Source of the DNA: an uncultured Alphaproteobacteria bacterium
GTDB lineage: Bacteria > Pseudomonadota > Alphaproteobacteria > Rhizobiales > Aestuariivirgaceae
DNA: 44,805 bases
NCBI GenBank assembly: GCA_937872985.1
Contig: CALMUW010000116.1
Location: 1 to 44,805, forward strand
Direction of reading: 5' to 3'
Position numbers and translations under genes: made by a program. Shown here one piece after another: positions 16,621 through 26,700 of this stretch. Within the stretch, counting starts at the first letter, position 1. Each line of letters begins with the position of its first letter. The notes under the pieces are model-generated. The model searched no databases, had not been told where the DNA came from, and saw nothing but the letters and a program-made list of their open reading frames with translations.

Positions 16621-17942
16621 CAGATTTTCAGCCTTTCAGATTGGACGGAAACGAAGCGATCGCCTGCCTTGGTGGCAGAGCGCATGGCGATGAAGTCAGC
16701 AAAACGTGAGTCGGAGTGGCGCAGGGTTTCCGGGCTCATGCGCGAGTCCTTGGCGAGATAGAAGCGCCCGCCATGGGCCAGGGTGATGCGGTCAAGGTCG
16801 TTCAGCAGCGCCAGTGTGCGGCGGGTGACCGGGAAGTCGAGGGCGAGCGTATAACCTTCCATGGGGAAGGCGATGCGGCTTTCCTGCACGCCGAAGCGTT
16901 TCAGAACGGCAAGGAAGGAGCCCTGCCCCGCCAGCGCTATGGCGGTGAGAAGCGCGCGCAACCCCGCCTCGGACTGGGCCAGCGGCAGCACGCACTGATA
17001 CTGCATCAGGCCGCGGCGGCCATAAATGCGGTTCCAGTGCAGAATGGCATCGAGCGGATAGAAGAAGGTGTCCCAATCGATGAGCGTATCACCGGCATGG
17101 CGCAGGCCATTGCGGTAATAGACTTCGTTGAAGGCGCGCACCGTGAGGCGGTTGAGCGAAAGCGGCGGCGCATCCATGGGCACGGTGAGCTGGCGCTTCC
17201 TGGGCGTGGCAAAGGGCCTGACCGAATCCTTGAGCGGCAAGTCACGGCGCATTGCATGTTCGCCGAGCATGACCAGCGACCGGCCGAGGTTGTCGCCGCT
17301 GCTGAGGCAATCGATCCAGGCCACGGAATAGGTCACGTCCTGGCTGTCGGCAAAAATCTTCATGACGGCCGACAGATTGGGCGCGGGAACCAGCGTCTGG
17401 CGGATCCAGCCGGTCTCGACGGCACGCAGGCGGAAGGCGGCGCGCAGGATGACGCCGGTCAGGCCCATGCCGCCGATGGTCCACTCAAAGAGTTCACGGT
17501 TCTTTTCACGCGAGGCCCGCACCACCTTGCCCCCGGCGGTCATGATGTCGATCCAGTCGACAAAGCTGCCGAAGGAGCCGTGCTTGTGGTGGTTCTTGCC
17601 GTGCACGTCGGCGGCGATCATACCGCCGATGGTGACGAACTTGGTGCCCGGCGTGACCGGGGGAAACCAGCCGCGCGGCAGAAAGGCGGCAATCACGTCT
17701 TCGAGCAGCACACCCGCCTCGGTCACCACCTGGCCGGTGACGGCATCAAAGGCCAGCATGTGGTTGAAGCCGCGCATGTCCAGGGTCTGGCCGAGGTTCA
17801 TGGCCGAGTCGCCATAGGCACGGCCATTGCCCCGGGCGATGACGCGGCCCTCGCCGACCAGACGTTTCACTTCCTCGTCGCTGCGCGGAACGGCCACGCG
17901 GCAATCCAGTTGCGGATAGCGGCCCCAGCCCGAGACAATCAT
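16620..17942 (-). CDS. FAD-linked oxidase, DprE1/NoeO-like
   Basis: This 440-residue VAO-type flavoprotein has an N-terminal FAD-binding domain (RGNGRAYGDSAMN, then TPGTKFVTIGGMIAADVHGKNHHKHGS split across 140-165) and a C-terminal substrate cap domain. This arrangement, and the histidine-rich GKNHHKHGSFG loop, are typical of decaprenylphosphoryl-beta-D-ribose 2'-oxidase. It probably oxidises the C2 hydroxyl of a polyprenyl-phospho-ribose, with the DprE2-like reductase completing epimerisation to arabinose. It overlaps gtrA by four bases. The exact lipid and sugar are inferred from homology. Confidence 0.85.
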   Translation of the reverse strand: MIVSGWGRYPQLDCRVAVPRSDEEVKRLVGEGRVIARGNGRAYGDSAMNLGQTLDMRGFNHMLAFDAVTGQVVTEAGVLLEDVIAAFLPRGWFPPVTPGTKFVTIGGMIAADVHGKNHHKHGSFGSFVDWIDIMTAGGKVVRASREKNRELFEWTIGGMGLTGVILRAAFRLRAVETGWIRQTLVPAPNLSAVMKIFADSQDVTYSVAWIDCLSSGDNLGRSLVMLGEHAMRRDLPLKDSVRPFATPRKRQLTVPMDAPPLSLNRLTVRAFNEVYYRNGLRHAGDTLIDWDTFFYPLDAILHWNRIYGRRGLMQYQCVLPLAQSEAGLRALLTAIALAGQGSFLAVLKRFGVQESRIAFPMEGYTLALDFPVTRRTLALLNDLDRITLAHGGRFYLAKDSRMSPETLRHSDSRFADFIAMRSATKAGDRFVSVQSERLKI

Positions 17943-18364
17943 GCCCTGGCTCCATTCATGCCAGAGGAACCGAAGACGAAGCGCCGGTCGAGGTGGTATT
18001 TGATGACATAGCCGATGGCCAGGCCAATGACCGCGCCCAGCTCACGCATGGCCTGGGTCTGCCAGATCAGCCAGAAACCGGCTTCCATGGTCCAGAAGAT
18101 CGCCGTGGTGATGATGCCCATCACCGTATAGAGGGTGAACTTGCGGCTGTGATTTTTCAGGCCGGTCTCGGCGTCGTTGAAAATCCAGCGCTTGTCGAGA
18201 AGGTATTTGAGCACCAGCCCCGCACCCGTGCCCACGACCATGGCGAGGAGCAGGCTGGCCTTGCCGGACACAAGGGCGAACACCAGCCGCTGCGCCGCAA
18301 GGTTGGCGAGGGTGGCGAGAACGGCGAACAGGCCGTACCGCAGGACCAGGGTGGAAAGGCTCAC
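17939..18364 (-). CDS. GtrA-family membrane protein
   Basis: This 141-residue protein has four membrane helices and the GtrA family pattern, with conserved basic-aromatic ends in both repeats (YLLDKRWIF and YHLDRRFVF). GtrA proteins are proposed to flip polyprenyl-phosphate sugars across the inner membrane. Here it lies between the UbiA-type phosphoribosyl transferase gene and the DprE1/DprE2 pair, so it could move the arabinose donor to the periplasm. The start is GTG, overlapping the upstream stop by four bases; it also overlaps the next gene by four bases. Confidence 0.87.
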   Translation of the reverse strand: MSLSTLVLRYGLFAVLATLANLAAQRLVFALVSGKASLLLAMVVGTGAGLVLKYLLDKRWIFNDAETGLKNHSRKFTLYTVMGIITTAIFWTMEAGFWLIWQTQAMRELGAVIGLAIGYVIKYHLDRRFVFGSSGMNGARA

Positions 18365-19800
18365 AGCCGCACCCCCGCCACGGTGAAGGCAAAGACCAGG
18401 ATCAAGCAGAAGCGGCTGACATTATCGGTCACGGCGAAGACCACGGGGTCATCATGCATCTTGCCGCGGTGAGTCTTCATGACCATGCGGCTGATCCAAT
18501 AGAGCAGCACCAGACAGGTGCCCCACAGGGCGGCAGGACGATGATAGAGTTCGCGCACCGCGGGCGAATTGAGATAGAGCGCCATGACCAGCACCGAGAG
18601 GTAGCCAGCGGCAATGGCCATGCTGGCGACGATGGGCAGGTCGCCGACATGATAGCCGCGGCCATGGGCCGTGACCTTGCCCGCCGCCACCCCATCCACC
18701 AGTTCTGCCTGGCGCTTCAACGCGGCGAGCGAGAAGAAGAAAAAGATGGAAAAGGCGAGAAGCCAGACGGAAAGCGGAATGGCGGTGGCCGCACCGCCCG
18801 CAACGATACGCAGGGTATAAAGCCCGGCGAGCAGGCAGATGTCGATGATGAGCTGGCGCTTCAGGTAAAGCGAATAGGCCAGCGTGGAGGCATAGTAAAC
18901 CGCCATGACGGCGATGAACTTGATCCCCAGCGGCAGGGCCAGTGCCAGGGCCACTAGCAGCAGCACCGGCGCCATGAGACTGCCCCTGGCGATGGGCAGG
19001 CTGCCGGAGGCGAGCGGCCGGTTACGCTTCCGGGGATGGGAGCGGTCGGCCGAAAGATCGAGCAGATCGTTCAATACATAGACGCTGGAGGCCACCAGAC
19101 TGAAGACCACGAAGGCGAGCAGCGTCTGCCACAGGGCGGTCCAGTCCAGGCGCTGGGCGGCCAGCATGGGCACGAAGACAAGGGCGTTCTTGAGCCACTG
19201 ATGGGGGCGGAGCGCCTTGATGTAGGGGCGGAGGCCTGAACCCGCCGCACCGAGATGTTCGGTGTCACCACCCAGGGCCTCGACCCTTTGCCGCAGGCGG
19301 GCCGGGGCATTCACCGTCACGGCGCGGCCCGCTTCCTTCCACACGGCAAGATCGACGGGCGCATCGCCCATGTAGGTCACGGACTGGCCGGAAAATTGCC
19401 GGGCGATGAAGGCCGCCTTGGCTACACCCTTCAGGTTGTTCGACCCGTCCGAGCCATGGACCTCATCGAAGAGTCCGAGGTGGTCGGCGATGGCCGTGGC
19501 TATGCGGCGGTCCGAGGCCGTGACCAAGGCGGTGCGGCCCCCGGCATCGCGCCAGCGGCGGATGTAGGCAAGGACTTCCTCGTTATAGGGCAAGGCGGCG
19601 GTGTCGATATCGGCCAGCGCCGCCAATTCTTCCTTGAGCCGCGCCCGACCCTTCACCAACCCGGCGGCGGCGATGAGCGGAACGTGCCACTGGCGGCTGA
19701 AGGCCGATCAGAAGCTTTCGTGCAGCATGTCGGTGCGGACCAGGGTGCCGTCCAGATCGACGACCAGAACACCTTGATCTGACTTGGGTTTTTTCGTCAC
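18361..19800 (-). pseudogene. HAD phosphatase-UbiA prenyltransferase fusion with in-frame TGA
   Basis: The C-terminal 300 residues are a UbiA-family transferase like decaprenyl-phosphate phosphoribosyltransferase (KALRPHQWLKNALVF, NDLLDLSADRSHPRKRNRPLA). The N-terminal part is a HAD-type phosphatase with VVDLDGTLVRTD and GDAPVDL motifs. Both halves are in one frame, broken only by a TGA at complement(19708-19710), right after MLHESF and before SAFSRQW. A Trp codon (TGG) would fit there, so a single G-to-A change explains it. The true start is GTG at 19800, with AGGAT upstream, or ATG at 19845. A TTG at 19659 could restart translation, giving the UbiA part plus a truncated HAD domain. It may be a recent nonsense mutation or a base error. 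Confidence 0.8.
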
Positions 19801-19932
19801 CGGGCGGAGATCCTGCTGGCTTGAGACAATTTCCTGCGGGCGCATTGCCGATAGGGGCGCGCCTGGCGATTCGGCTTAACCGAGAATCGTGAATTTTTGC
19901 TTCCCCCGCCGGGGTGGGGACTGAGGCCCCAA

Positions 19933-20394
19933 TCAGGGCGCTTCGGCGATATCGGCATAGTCGATGCTGATGGGACTTTTTCTCGATCCCGACACGGTGA
20001 TGGCAAGGCCATCCCGCACGGCGACAATCGTGTAGGGCCAATGGCCATTGGCCCTCAGCAGATCGTGGAACAGTGGATTGAAGAAGCCGTCGGTCTGGCC
20101 CTGGGGATCGTGGTCGAAGTCGAGTCCGAAGACCGGAAAGGTTCGGCGCTGGCAGAGGAGCACCCATTTCAGATGGGCTTCGGGCCGCCTGTCGATTTCG
20201 CTGCGGGTAGGGTGTTGCCAGGTGTTGAGATCCAGCGCCACGCAGTCATCGCCAAAGCGGCCATCCAGAACCGTGGCCATTTCGGGCGGCGCGGTGACGA
20301 TGGGCGGCGGCATGGGCCGGCCCGATGCAGCCTGCGCGAGGCCCGCGCCATGGGCCAGGGCCACGGCTGACCACAAAAGAATTTTTCCTGCCAT
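19933..20394 (-). CDS. Hypothetical secreted protein
   Basis: This 153-residue protein starts with a clear signal peptide (MAGKILLWSAVALAHG, cleavage near AQAA at about 22-25). The mature part contains two cysteines and an aromatic stretch, FGLDFDHDPQGQTDGFF and LLRANGHWPYTIVA. I do not recognise the family. It reads toward the UbiA/HAD gene, 132 bases away. Its upstream region is damaged by the homopolymer tract at 20424-20481, so its own promoter cannot be judged. Confidence 0.7.
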   Translation of the reverse strand: MAGKILLWSAVALAHGAGLAQAASGRPMPPPIVTAPPEMATVLDGRFGDDCVALDLNTWQHPTRSEIDRRPEAHLKWVLLCQRRTFPVFGLDFDHDPQGQTDGFFNPLFHDLLRANGHWPYTIVAVRDGLAITVSGSRKSPISIDYADIAEAP

Positions 20395-20408
20395 GACCCA
20401 CCCCCCTG

Positions 20409-21509
20409 TCACGCACCATAGGCGGGGGGGGGGCCCCCCCCCCCCCCCCCCGCCCCCCCCCCCCAGCCCCCCCCCCCCCCCGGGTTGACCACGGCAACGG
20501 CCAAGGCCTCCACCCTCACCGGGCCCCAAGTCGCTCCGTCGGCCGCGACCACGCGCGCCGTCTTCACCGTGCTGTCCGACAGCTTGCGGGCCGCCTGTTC
20601 CAGGGTTTCCTCCGGCGCCAGGGTGATCGCGCCCCTGGGCGCCTCCGCGCCCTTCTGCATGATGGAGACGACCTCCACCACCCGGCCCCGGTTCACCTCG
20701 CGGACAAATTTGCGGATGTAGTCGTCGGCGGGATTGAGCACGATCTCCTGTCCGGTGCCCTGCTGGATCACCTCGCCATCGCGTAGAATGGCGATGCGGT
20801 CGCCGAGCCTGAGGGCCTCGTCGAGATCGTGGGTGATGAAGACAATGGTCTTGCGGATTTCCTTTTGCAGGTCGAGGAGCACGCTTTGCATGTCCATGCG
20901 GATCAGGGGATCAAGGGCGGAGAAGGCCTCATCCATCAGCAGGATGGGCGCGTCATTGGTGAGCGCCCGGGCCAGGCCGACACGCTGCTGCATGCCGCCC
21001 GAAAGCTGGTTGGGATATTTCGCCTCGAAGCCCTTCAGACCCACGCGCTCGATCCAGCGCATGGCCGTTGCCACCTGCTTGTCGCGCGGCAGGCCCTGGA
21101 TCTCCAGGCCATAGACCGTGTTGTCGAGCACCGTGCGATGCGGCAGCAGGGCGAACTTCTGGAACACCATGGCCGTCTCATGGCGGCGAAAGCTGCGCAA
21201 CTCATTGGCATTCATGCGCACCACATCCATGCCATCGACCCAGACCTCGCCCGCACTCGGATCAATGAGCCGGTTGATGTGGCGGATGAGGGTGGACTTG
21301 CCGGAGCCCGACAGGCCCATGATGACCTGAATGGAGCCCCCCGGCATGGTGATGTTGATGTCCTTCAGACCGAGCACATGGCCGGTGGCGTGATTGAGTT
21401 CCGCCTTGGTCATGCCGGCCTTCACCTTGTCCACGTGCGCGCGCGCGTGGGGGCCGAAGATCTTGTAAAGCGACCGGATGACGATGCCCTGTGCCGGAAC
21501 CTCAGCCAT
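20409..21509 (-). CDS. Glycine betaine/choline-type ABC transporter ATPase, 3' end corrupted
   Basis: This is an ATP-binding subunit of the ProV/OpuAA/ChoV type. It has Walker A GLSGSGKST (65-73), a Q-loop at AMVFQKFAL, the signature LSGGMQQR, Walker B ILLMDEAFSALD and the switch His in ITHDLDE. A CBS-like region begins after about residue 270, where such proteins sense ionic strength. Translation is convincing up to about 20486 (AVVN); the remaining residues are poly-Gly/Pro from a homopolymer tract and are not real protein sequence, so the natural C-terminus is missing. It overlaps the permease gene by eight bases and is the last gene of the transporter operon. Confidence 0.88.
   Translation of the reverse strand: MAEVPAQGIVIRSLYKIFGPHARAHVDKVKAGMTKAELNHATGHVLGLKDINITMPGGSIQVIMGLSGSGKSTLIRHINRLIDPSAGEVWVDGMDVVRMNANELRSFRRHETAMVFQKFALLPHRTVLDNTVYGLEIQGLPRDKQVATAMRWIERVGLKGFEAKYPNQLSGGMQQRVGLARALTNDAPILLMDEAFSALDPLIRMDMQSVLLDLQKEIRKTIVFITHDLDEALRLGDRIAILRDGEVIQQGTGQEIVLNPADDYIRKFVREVNRGRVVEVVSIMQKGAEAPRGAITLAPEETLEQAARKLSDSTVKTARVVAADGATWGPVRVEALAVAVVNPGGGGGWGGGAGGGGGGPPPAYGA
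20424..20481. other. Homopolymer G/C tract, likely assembly artefact
   Basis: Ten consecutive G, then 18 C, one G, 12 C, AG and 15 C replace what should be the 3' end of the ABC ATPase gene and a gap before the secreted protein. A run of G entering from the left and C from the right is what poly-G read ends from two-colour sequencing would leave if reads from both sides were merged. Some real sequence has probably been lost here. Confidence 0.75.
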
Positions 21510-22389
21510 GGGTCACTTCCCGGTGCTTTTGCAGGCGGTGGCCGAAGGCCTGGCTGACCCGATCGAAGATGATGGCGATGCCGACAATGGCCAGTCCGTT
21601 GAACATGCCGAGGGTGAAATACTGGTTGGCGATGGCCTTGAGCACCGGCTGGCCCAGACCGGCGACACCGATCATGGAGGCAATGACCACCATGGAAAGC
21701 GCCATCATGATGGTCTGGTTGATGCCCGCCATGATGGTGGGCAATGCCAGCGGTATCTGGACATTCCTGAGCCGCTGCCAGGGCGATGAGCCGAAGGCGT
21801 CCGCCGCCTCGATGACATCGTGATCGACCAGACGGATGCCGAGGTTGGTGAGGCGGATCATGGGCGGCAGGGCATAGATGACGACGGCGATGAGGCCCGG
21901 CACCTTGCCGATGCCCAGAAGCATGACCACGGGAATGAGATAGACGAAACTCGGCATGGTCTGCATCACATCCAGCACCGGGTTGATGATGGATTGCAGA
22001 CGGTTCGAGCGTGACATGGCGATGCCGATGGGAATGCCGATCAGGATGGAGAGCACCGTGCAGACGAGGATCATGGAGATGGTCTTCATGGTGTCGTCCC
22101 ACATGTCGAAGAGACCGATGACCACCAGGGTGGCGATCGTTCCCGCCACGATTCGCCAGTTGCGGCTGGCAAGCCAGGCAATGAGCCCCATGACGGCCAG
22201 CATGATGGGCCAGGGCGTGGCGAGCATCAGTTGCTCGGACTTGATGAGAAAAAACTTGAGCGGATCGAAGATGGCTTCGATGGTATCGCCATAGCCGCGG
22301 GTGAAGCCGCGAAAGCCTTCGTCGATGGCGAGTTTCAGGGCGCGCAGGGTCTCGTCACCGAGATGGGGAAATTTCGTCAACCACTCCAT
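21502..22389 (-). CDS. Glycine betaine/choline-type ABC transporter permease
   Basis: This 295-residue inner-membrane protein of the ProW/OpuAB family has about six helices in the C-terminal 230 residues. The EAA loop that contacts the ATPase is IEAADAFGSSPWQRLRNVQIPLALPTIMAGI. The N-terminus of about 60 residues before the first helix resembles the ProW extension. It lies between the binding-protein gene (77 bases upstream) and the ATPase gene (8-base overlap). The exact quaternary amine cannot be told from this subunit. Confidence 0.92.
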   Translation of the reverse strand: MEWLTKFPHLGDETLRALKLAIDEGFRGFTRGYGDTIEAIFDPLKFFLIKSEQLMLATPWPIMLAVMGLIAWLASRNWRIVAGTIATLVVIGLFDMWDDTMKTISMILVCTVLSILIGIPIGIAMSRSNRLQSIINPVLDVMQTMPSFVYLIPVVMLLGIGKVPGLIAVVIYALPPMIRLTNLGIRLVDHDVIEAADAFGSSPWQRLRNVQIPLALPTIMAGINQTIMMALSMVVIASMIGVAGLGQPVLKAIANQYFTLGMFNGLAIVGIAIIFDRVSQAFGHRLQKHREVTHG

Positions 22390-22415
22390 GGCGGCACCTC
22401 CCGATGGTAAAGAAT

Positions 22416-22464
22416 GGGGGGGACGGCGGGTGCGCCGCCATCCCTCCCCGTCCGGTTCACCGGA
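22416..22464 (-). other. Two intercistronic hairpins after the binding-protein gene
   Basis: TCCGG-TTCA-CCGGA (22451-22464) and a larger stem (22416-22449), with GGGG/CCCC, GGGA/TCCC and GGCGG/CCGCC arms around GTGCG, lie between the substrate-binding protein and permease genes. Such hairpins often stabilise the upstream message and lower downstream expression, so binding protein is made in excess. Confidence 0.65.
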
Positions 22465-22466
22465 TG

Positions 22467-23468
22467 TTATTCAACGGCCTTCTTGACCTTCTCGGCCACG
22501 TCGGCGGGCACCCACTTGGTCCAGATGTCGGGATTGTTCTTGAGGAAATACTTGGCGCCATCGTCGCCCGTGGCCTGATTGTCGGTCATCCAGGCGAGCA
22601 GCTTGTTGACCGTGGCGTTCGACCAGTTGCGGGCCTTGAGATAGTCCATGACCGGACCGGCGCGCTCGGCGAAGGCGGTGGTCACCACCGTGTCGACGCT
22701 CTCCTTGGCCCAGGCGTTCTTCTTGGGGTCAGGGCACTTGTCGTCGGCGTTGCAGCGCTTCCACTCCACCGGATCATTGGGCACGCCGAAGTCGAGCTTC
22801 ACCATCTCATACTTGCCGAGAAGGGCCGTCGGCTCCCAGTAATAGCCCACCCAGCCCTGCTTGCGCTCATAGGCCTTGGCGATGGAGCCATCCAGACCCG
22901 CGGCAGAGCCCGGGTCGACGAGAACAAAACCCTTCTTCTCACCCTCGTAGGCCTTGAAAAGCTGGGTCGTCACCTTGGTGCCGCCCCAGCCGGCCGGGCC
23001 ATTGGTCACGGCACCCTTCTTGGCATCTTCCGGGGCAGGGAAAAGCTCGGGATGAGCCAGGGCGTCGTCGATGGTCTTGATGCCGGGATTGGCGTCGATC
23101 ACATATTTCGGCACCCACCAGCCCTGCACGCCGCCATCGGTGAGCACATGACCGGCGGTGACGATCTTCTTTTCCTCAAGGCCGCGCTTCATCACGTCGG
23201 CGACCATTTCCACCCAGCCTTCCGGCGCGATGTCGGGCTCGCCCTTTTCCACCATGGAGGTGAGGGTGGGCACGGTGTCGCCCTGGATGATTTCAGCCTC
23301 GCAGCCGTAGCCGGCGTTGAGGATGAGCTTGTCGATGCTGGCCAGCACCTCGGCCGATTGCCAGTTCATGCTGGCGATGGTGACCTTGCCGCAGCCTTCG
23401 GCGGAAGCGCTGCCGGCAAAGGCAGCCAGAGCCAGGGCCAGGGTTGAAACCGCGACTAAATTCTTCAT
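22467..23468 (-). CDS. Glycine betaine/choline-type substrate-binding protein
   Basis: This 333-residue periplasmic protein of the ProX/OpuAC family has a signal peptide (MKNLVAVSTLALALAAF, cleavage after ASA near 22). The mature protein has the family start KVTIASMNWQSAEV and several tryptophans in ligand-box positions (EGWVEM, QGWWVPKY, GYYWEP) suited to cation-pi binding of a quaternary amine. A pair of cysteines (RCNADDKC) and an early pair (GCGK, YGC) may form disulfides. A GGGAGG ribosome site precedes the chosen ATG at 23468. It heads the three-gene transporter operon, divergent from pyruvate carboxylase. Ligand choice among betaine, proline betaine and choline is open. Confidence 0.92.
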   Translation of the reverse strand: MKNLVAVSTLALALAAFAGSASAEGCGKVTIASMNWQSAEVLASIDKLILNAGYGCEAEIIQGDTVPTLTSMVEKGEPDIAPEGWVEMVADVMKRGLEEKKIVTAGHVLTDGGVQGWWVPKYVIDANPGIKTIDDALAHPELFPAPEDAKKGAVTNGPAGWGGTKVTTQLFKAYEGEKKGFVLVDPGSAAGLDGSIAKAYERKQGWVGYYWEPTALLGKYEMVKLDFGVPNDPVEWKRCNADDKCPDPKKNAWAKESVDTVVTTAFAERAGPVMDYLKARNWSNATVNKLLAWMTDNQATGDDGAKYFLKNNPDIWTKWVPADVAEKVKKAVE

Positions 23469-23714
23469 GGACGTCCTCCCGATTGGACAGTGATGCGGTG
23501 CTTTTGCCCCGCGCGCGATCAAAAGCCTATTACCAGAGGTGGAGAGGCGTCAACGCAAAGCCGCGGTCGAATGGGCGGAATTGTCTGACCAATGCGTCGC
23601 GCCATGGCGGTTTTGTCCGATTAGCGTCGCAAATTTTCCGCGCCGATTGACGCCCCGCGCCGCGCCCGGCAAAGATCGCTTACAACTTTCGCCTTATCCG
23701 TGCCGGAGACTGCC

Positions 23715-26700
23715 GTGGCCACCAGCAAAGTCCTTGTCGCCAACCGTTCGGAAATCGCCATCCGCGTGTTCCGCGCCGCCAATGAGTTGGGCCTCAAGAC
23801 AGTGGCCATCTGGGCCGAGGAGGACAAGCTGGCGCTGCACCGCTTCAAGGCGGATGAGAGCTATCAGGTGGGGCGCGGCCCCCATCTCGCCCGCGACATG
23901 GGACCGATCGAAGCCTATCTCTCGATCCCGGAAATCCTGCGGGTGGCGAAACTGTCGGGGGCGGATGCCATTCATCCCGGCTATGGGCTCTTGTCGGAAA
24001 GCCCGGAATTTGCCGAAGCCTGTGCGCAAGCGGGCCTTACCTTCATCGGCCCCTCGCCCGAGACCATGCGGCGGCTGGGCAACAAGGTTTCCGCGCGGCA
24101 ACTGGCGGAGCAGGTGAAGGTGCCGGTGGTTCCGGCCACCGGCCCCCTGCCCGAGGACATGGCGGAGGTGAAGACCCTCGCCAAGGCCGTGGGCTATCCC
24201 GTCATGCTCAAGGCGTCCTGGGGCGGCGGTGGGCGCGGCATGCGTGTCATCCGCGCCGAGGCCGACCTCGCGCGCGAGGTGACCGAGGGCAAGCGCGAGG
24301 CCAAGGCCGCCTTCGGCAAGGATGAGGTCTATCTCGAAAAGCTGGTGGAGCGCGCCCGCCACATCGAGGTGCAAATCCTCGGTGATGCCCATGGTCAGGT
24401 GGTGCACCTCTACGAGCGTGACTGCTCCATCCAGCGCCGCAATCAAAAGGTGGTGGAACGTGCGCCCGCCCCCTTCCTGACGCAAGCCCAGCGCGACGAG
24501 GTGTGCGGCCATGCGCTGAAGCTCGCCCGCGCCGTCAATTATCTGGCGGCGGGCACAGTGGAATTCCTGATGAACGCCGACACCGGCGCCTTCTACTTCA
24601 TCGAGGTGAACCCGCGCATTCAGGTGGAGCACACGGTGACCGAGGAGGTGACCGGCATCGACATCGTGAAGGCGCAGATCCGGCTGGTGCAGGGCGCAAG
24701 GATCGGCACGGCGGCCTCCGGCGTTACGGCGCAACAGGACATCGAGCTTAATGGCCATGCCCTGCAATGCCGCATCACCACGGAAGACCCGGAACAGAAT
24801 TTCATTCCCGACTATGGCCGCATCACCGCCTATCGCGGGGCCACGGGCTTCGGCATCCGCCTCGACGGCGGCACGGCCTATTCGGGGGCGGTCATCACGC
24901 GCTTCTACGATCCGCTGCTGGAGAAGGTGACGGCCTGGGCACCGACACCGGAGGAGGCCATCGCCCGCATGGACCGGGCGCTGCGCGAATTCCGCATCCG
25001 CGGGGTGGCCACCAATCTCACCTTCCTTGAGGCGATCATCGGGCATCCCGATTTCATTGCCGCCGATTACACCACGCGCTTCATCGACGAGACGCCGGAA
25101 TTGTTCACCCAGGTGAAGCGCAAGGACCGCGCCACCAAGCTCATGAACTATCTCGCCGATGTGACGGTGAACGGCCATCCCGAAGCCAAGGGCCGGGCCC
25201 GGCCCAACCCCCATGCCGCGCCGCCGCGCGCGCCCTTCCATGGCGGGCCGGTGCCCGAGGGCACGAGACAGCGGCTGGACCGCGACGGGCCGCAGAAATT
25301 CGCGGCGTGGATGCGCGGCGAAAAGCGCGTGCTGGTGACCGACACGACCATGCGCGATGCGCACCAGTCGCTGCTGGCCACGCGCATGCGGAGTTTCGAC
25401 ATCGCCGCCATTGCGGGCACCTATGCCCGCGCCCTGCCCCAGCTTCTGTCGCTGGAGTGCTGGGGCGGTGCCACCTTTGACGTGGCTATGCGCTTCCTCA
25501 CCGAAGACCCCTGGGAGCGCCTGTCGCTGATCCGCGAGGCCGCGCCAAATCTGCTCTTGCAGATGCTGCTGCGCGGGGCCAACGGCGTGGGCTACACCAA
25601 TTATGCCGACAATGTCGTCACCTACTTCGTGCGTCAGGCGGCGCGCGAGGGCGTCGACCTGTTCCGCGTTTTCGATTGCCTGAACTGGGTGGAAAACATG
25701 CGGGTGGCCATGGATGCGGTGAATGCCGAGGGCAAATTGTGCGAGGCCGCCATGTGCTACACCGGCGACATTCTCGATCCCGCGAGGGCGAAATACGATC
25801 TCAAGTATTATGTGAAACTCGCGGGCGAGTTGGAGAAGGCGGGCGCCCATATCATCGCGGTCAAGGACATGGCGGGGCTTTTGAAGCCCGCCGCCGCACG
25901 CACCCTGTTCACGGCGCTGCGCGAGGCCACCGACCTGCCGCTGCACTTCCACACCCATGACACCTCGGGCATCGCCGCCGCGACCGTGCTGGCGGCGGTG
26001 GACGCAGGCGTCGATGCGGTGGACGGGGCCATGGACGCCTTCTCCGGCACGACGTCGCAACCCTGCCTCGGCTCCATCGTGGAGGCGCTGTCCGGCAGCG
26101 CGCGCGGCACCGGGCTTGATCCCACCTGGATCCGCAAGATCTCCTTCTATTGGGAGGCGGTGCGCAACCAATATGCGGCCTTTGAGAGCGACCTCAAGAG
26201 TCCGGCCTCCGAAGTCTATCTGCACGAAATGCCGGGCGGGCAGTTCACCAATCTGAAGGAACAGGCGCGGTCGCTGGGTCTGGAAACGCGCTGGCACGAG
26301 GTGGCGCAGGCCTATGCCGATGTGAACCAGATGTTCGGCGACATCGTGAAGGTGACGCCCTCGTCCAAGGTGGTGGGCGACATGGCGCTGATGATGGTGA
26401 GCCAGGACCTGAGCGTGGCCGATGTGGAAAACCCAGAAAAGGATGTGGCCTTCCCGGACTCGGTTGTTGCCATGTTGCGCGGCGACCTCGGCCAGCCGCC
26501 GGGCGGATGGCCCAAGGGCTTGCAGAAGAAGGCACTGAAGGGCGCAAAACCCATCACGGCCCGGCCCGGGGCCTTGATCAAGCCCGCCGACCTTTCGGCC
26601 CAGCGCGCCGAGATTGAAGCGAAGCTCGACCAGAGGCTCACCGACCGCGACTTCGCCTCGTGGCTCATGTATCCCAAGGTGTTCAGCGATTTTGCCGCGG

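Noticed and set aside
19708..19710. TGA read as selenocysteine in the HAD-UbiA protein
   Set aside because: The position fits Trp in context, HAD phosphatases have no selenocysteine here, and no SECIS-like hairpin is evident immediately downstream.
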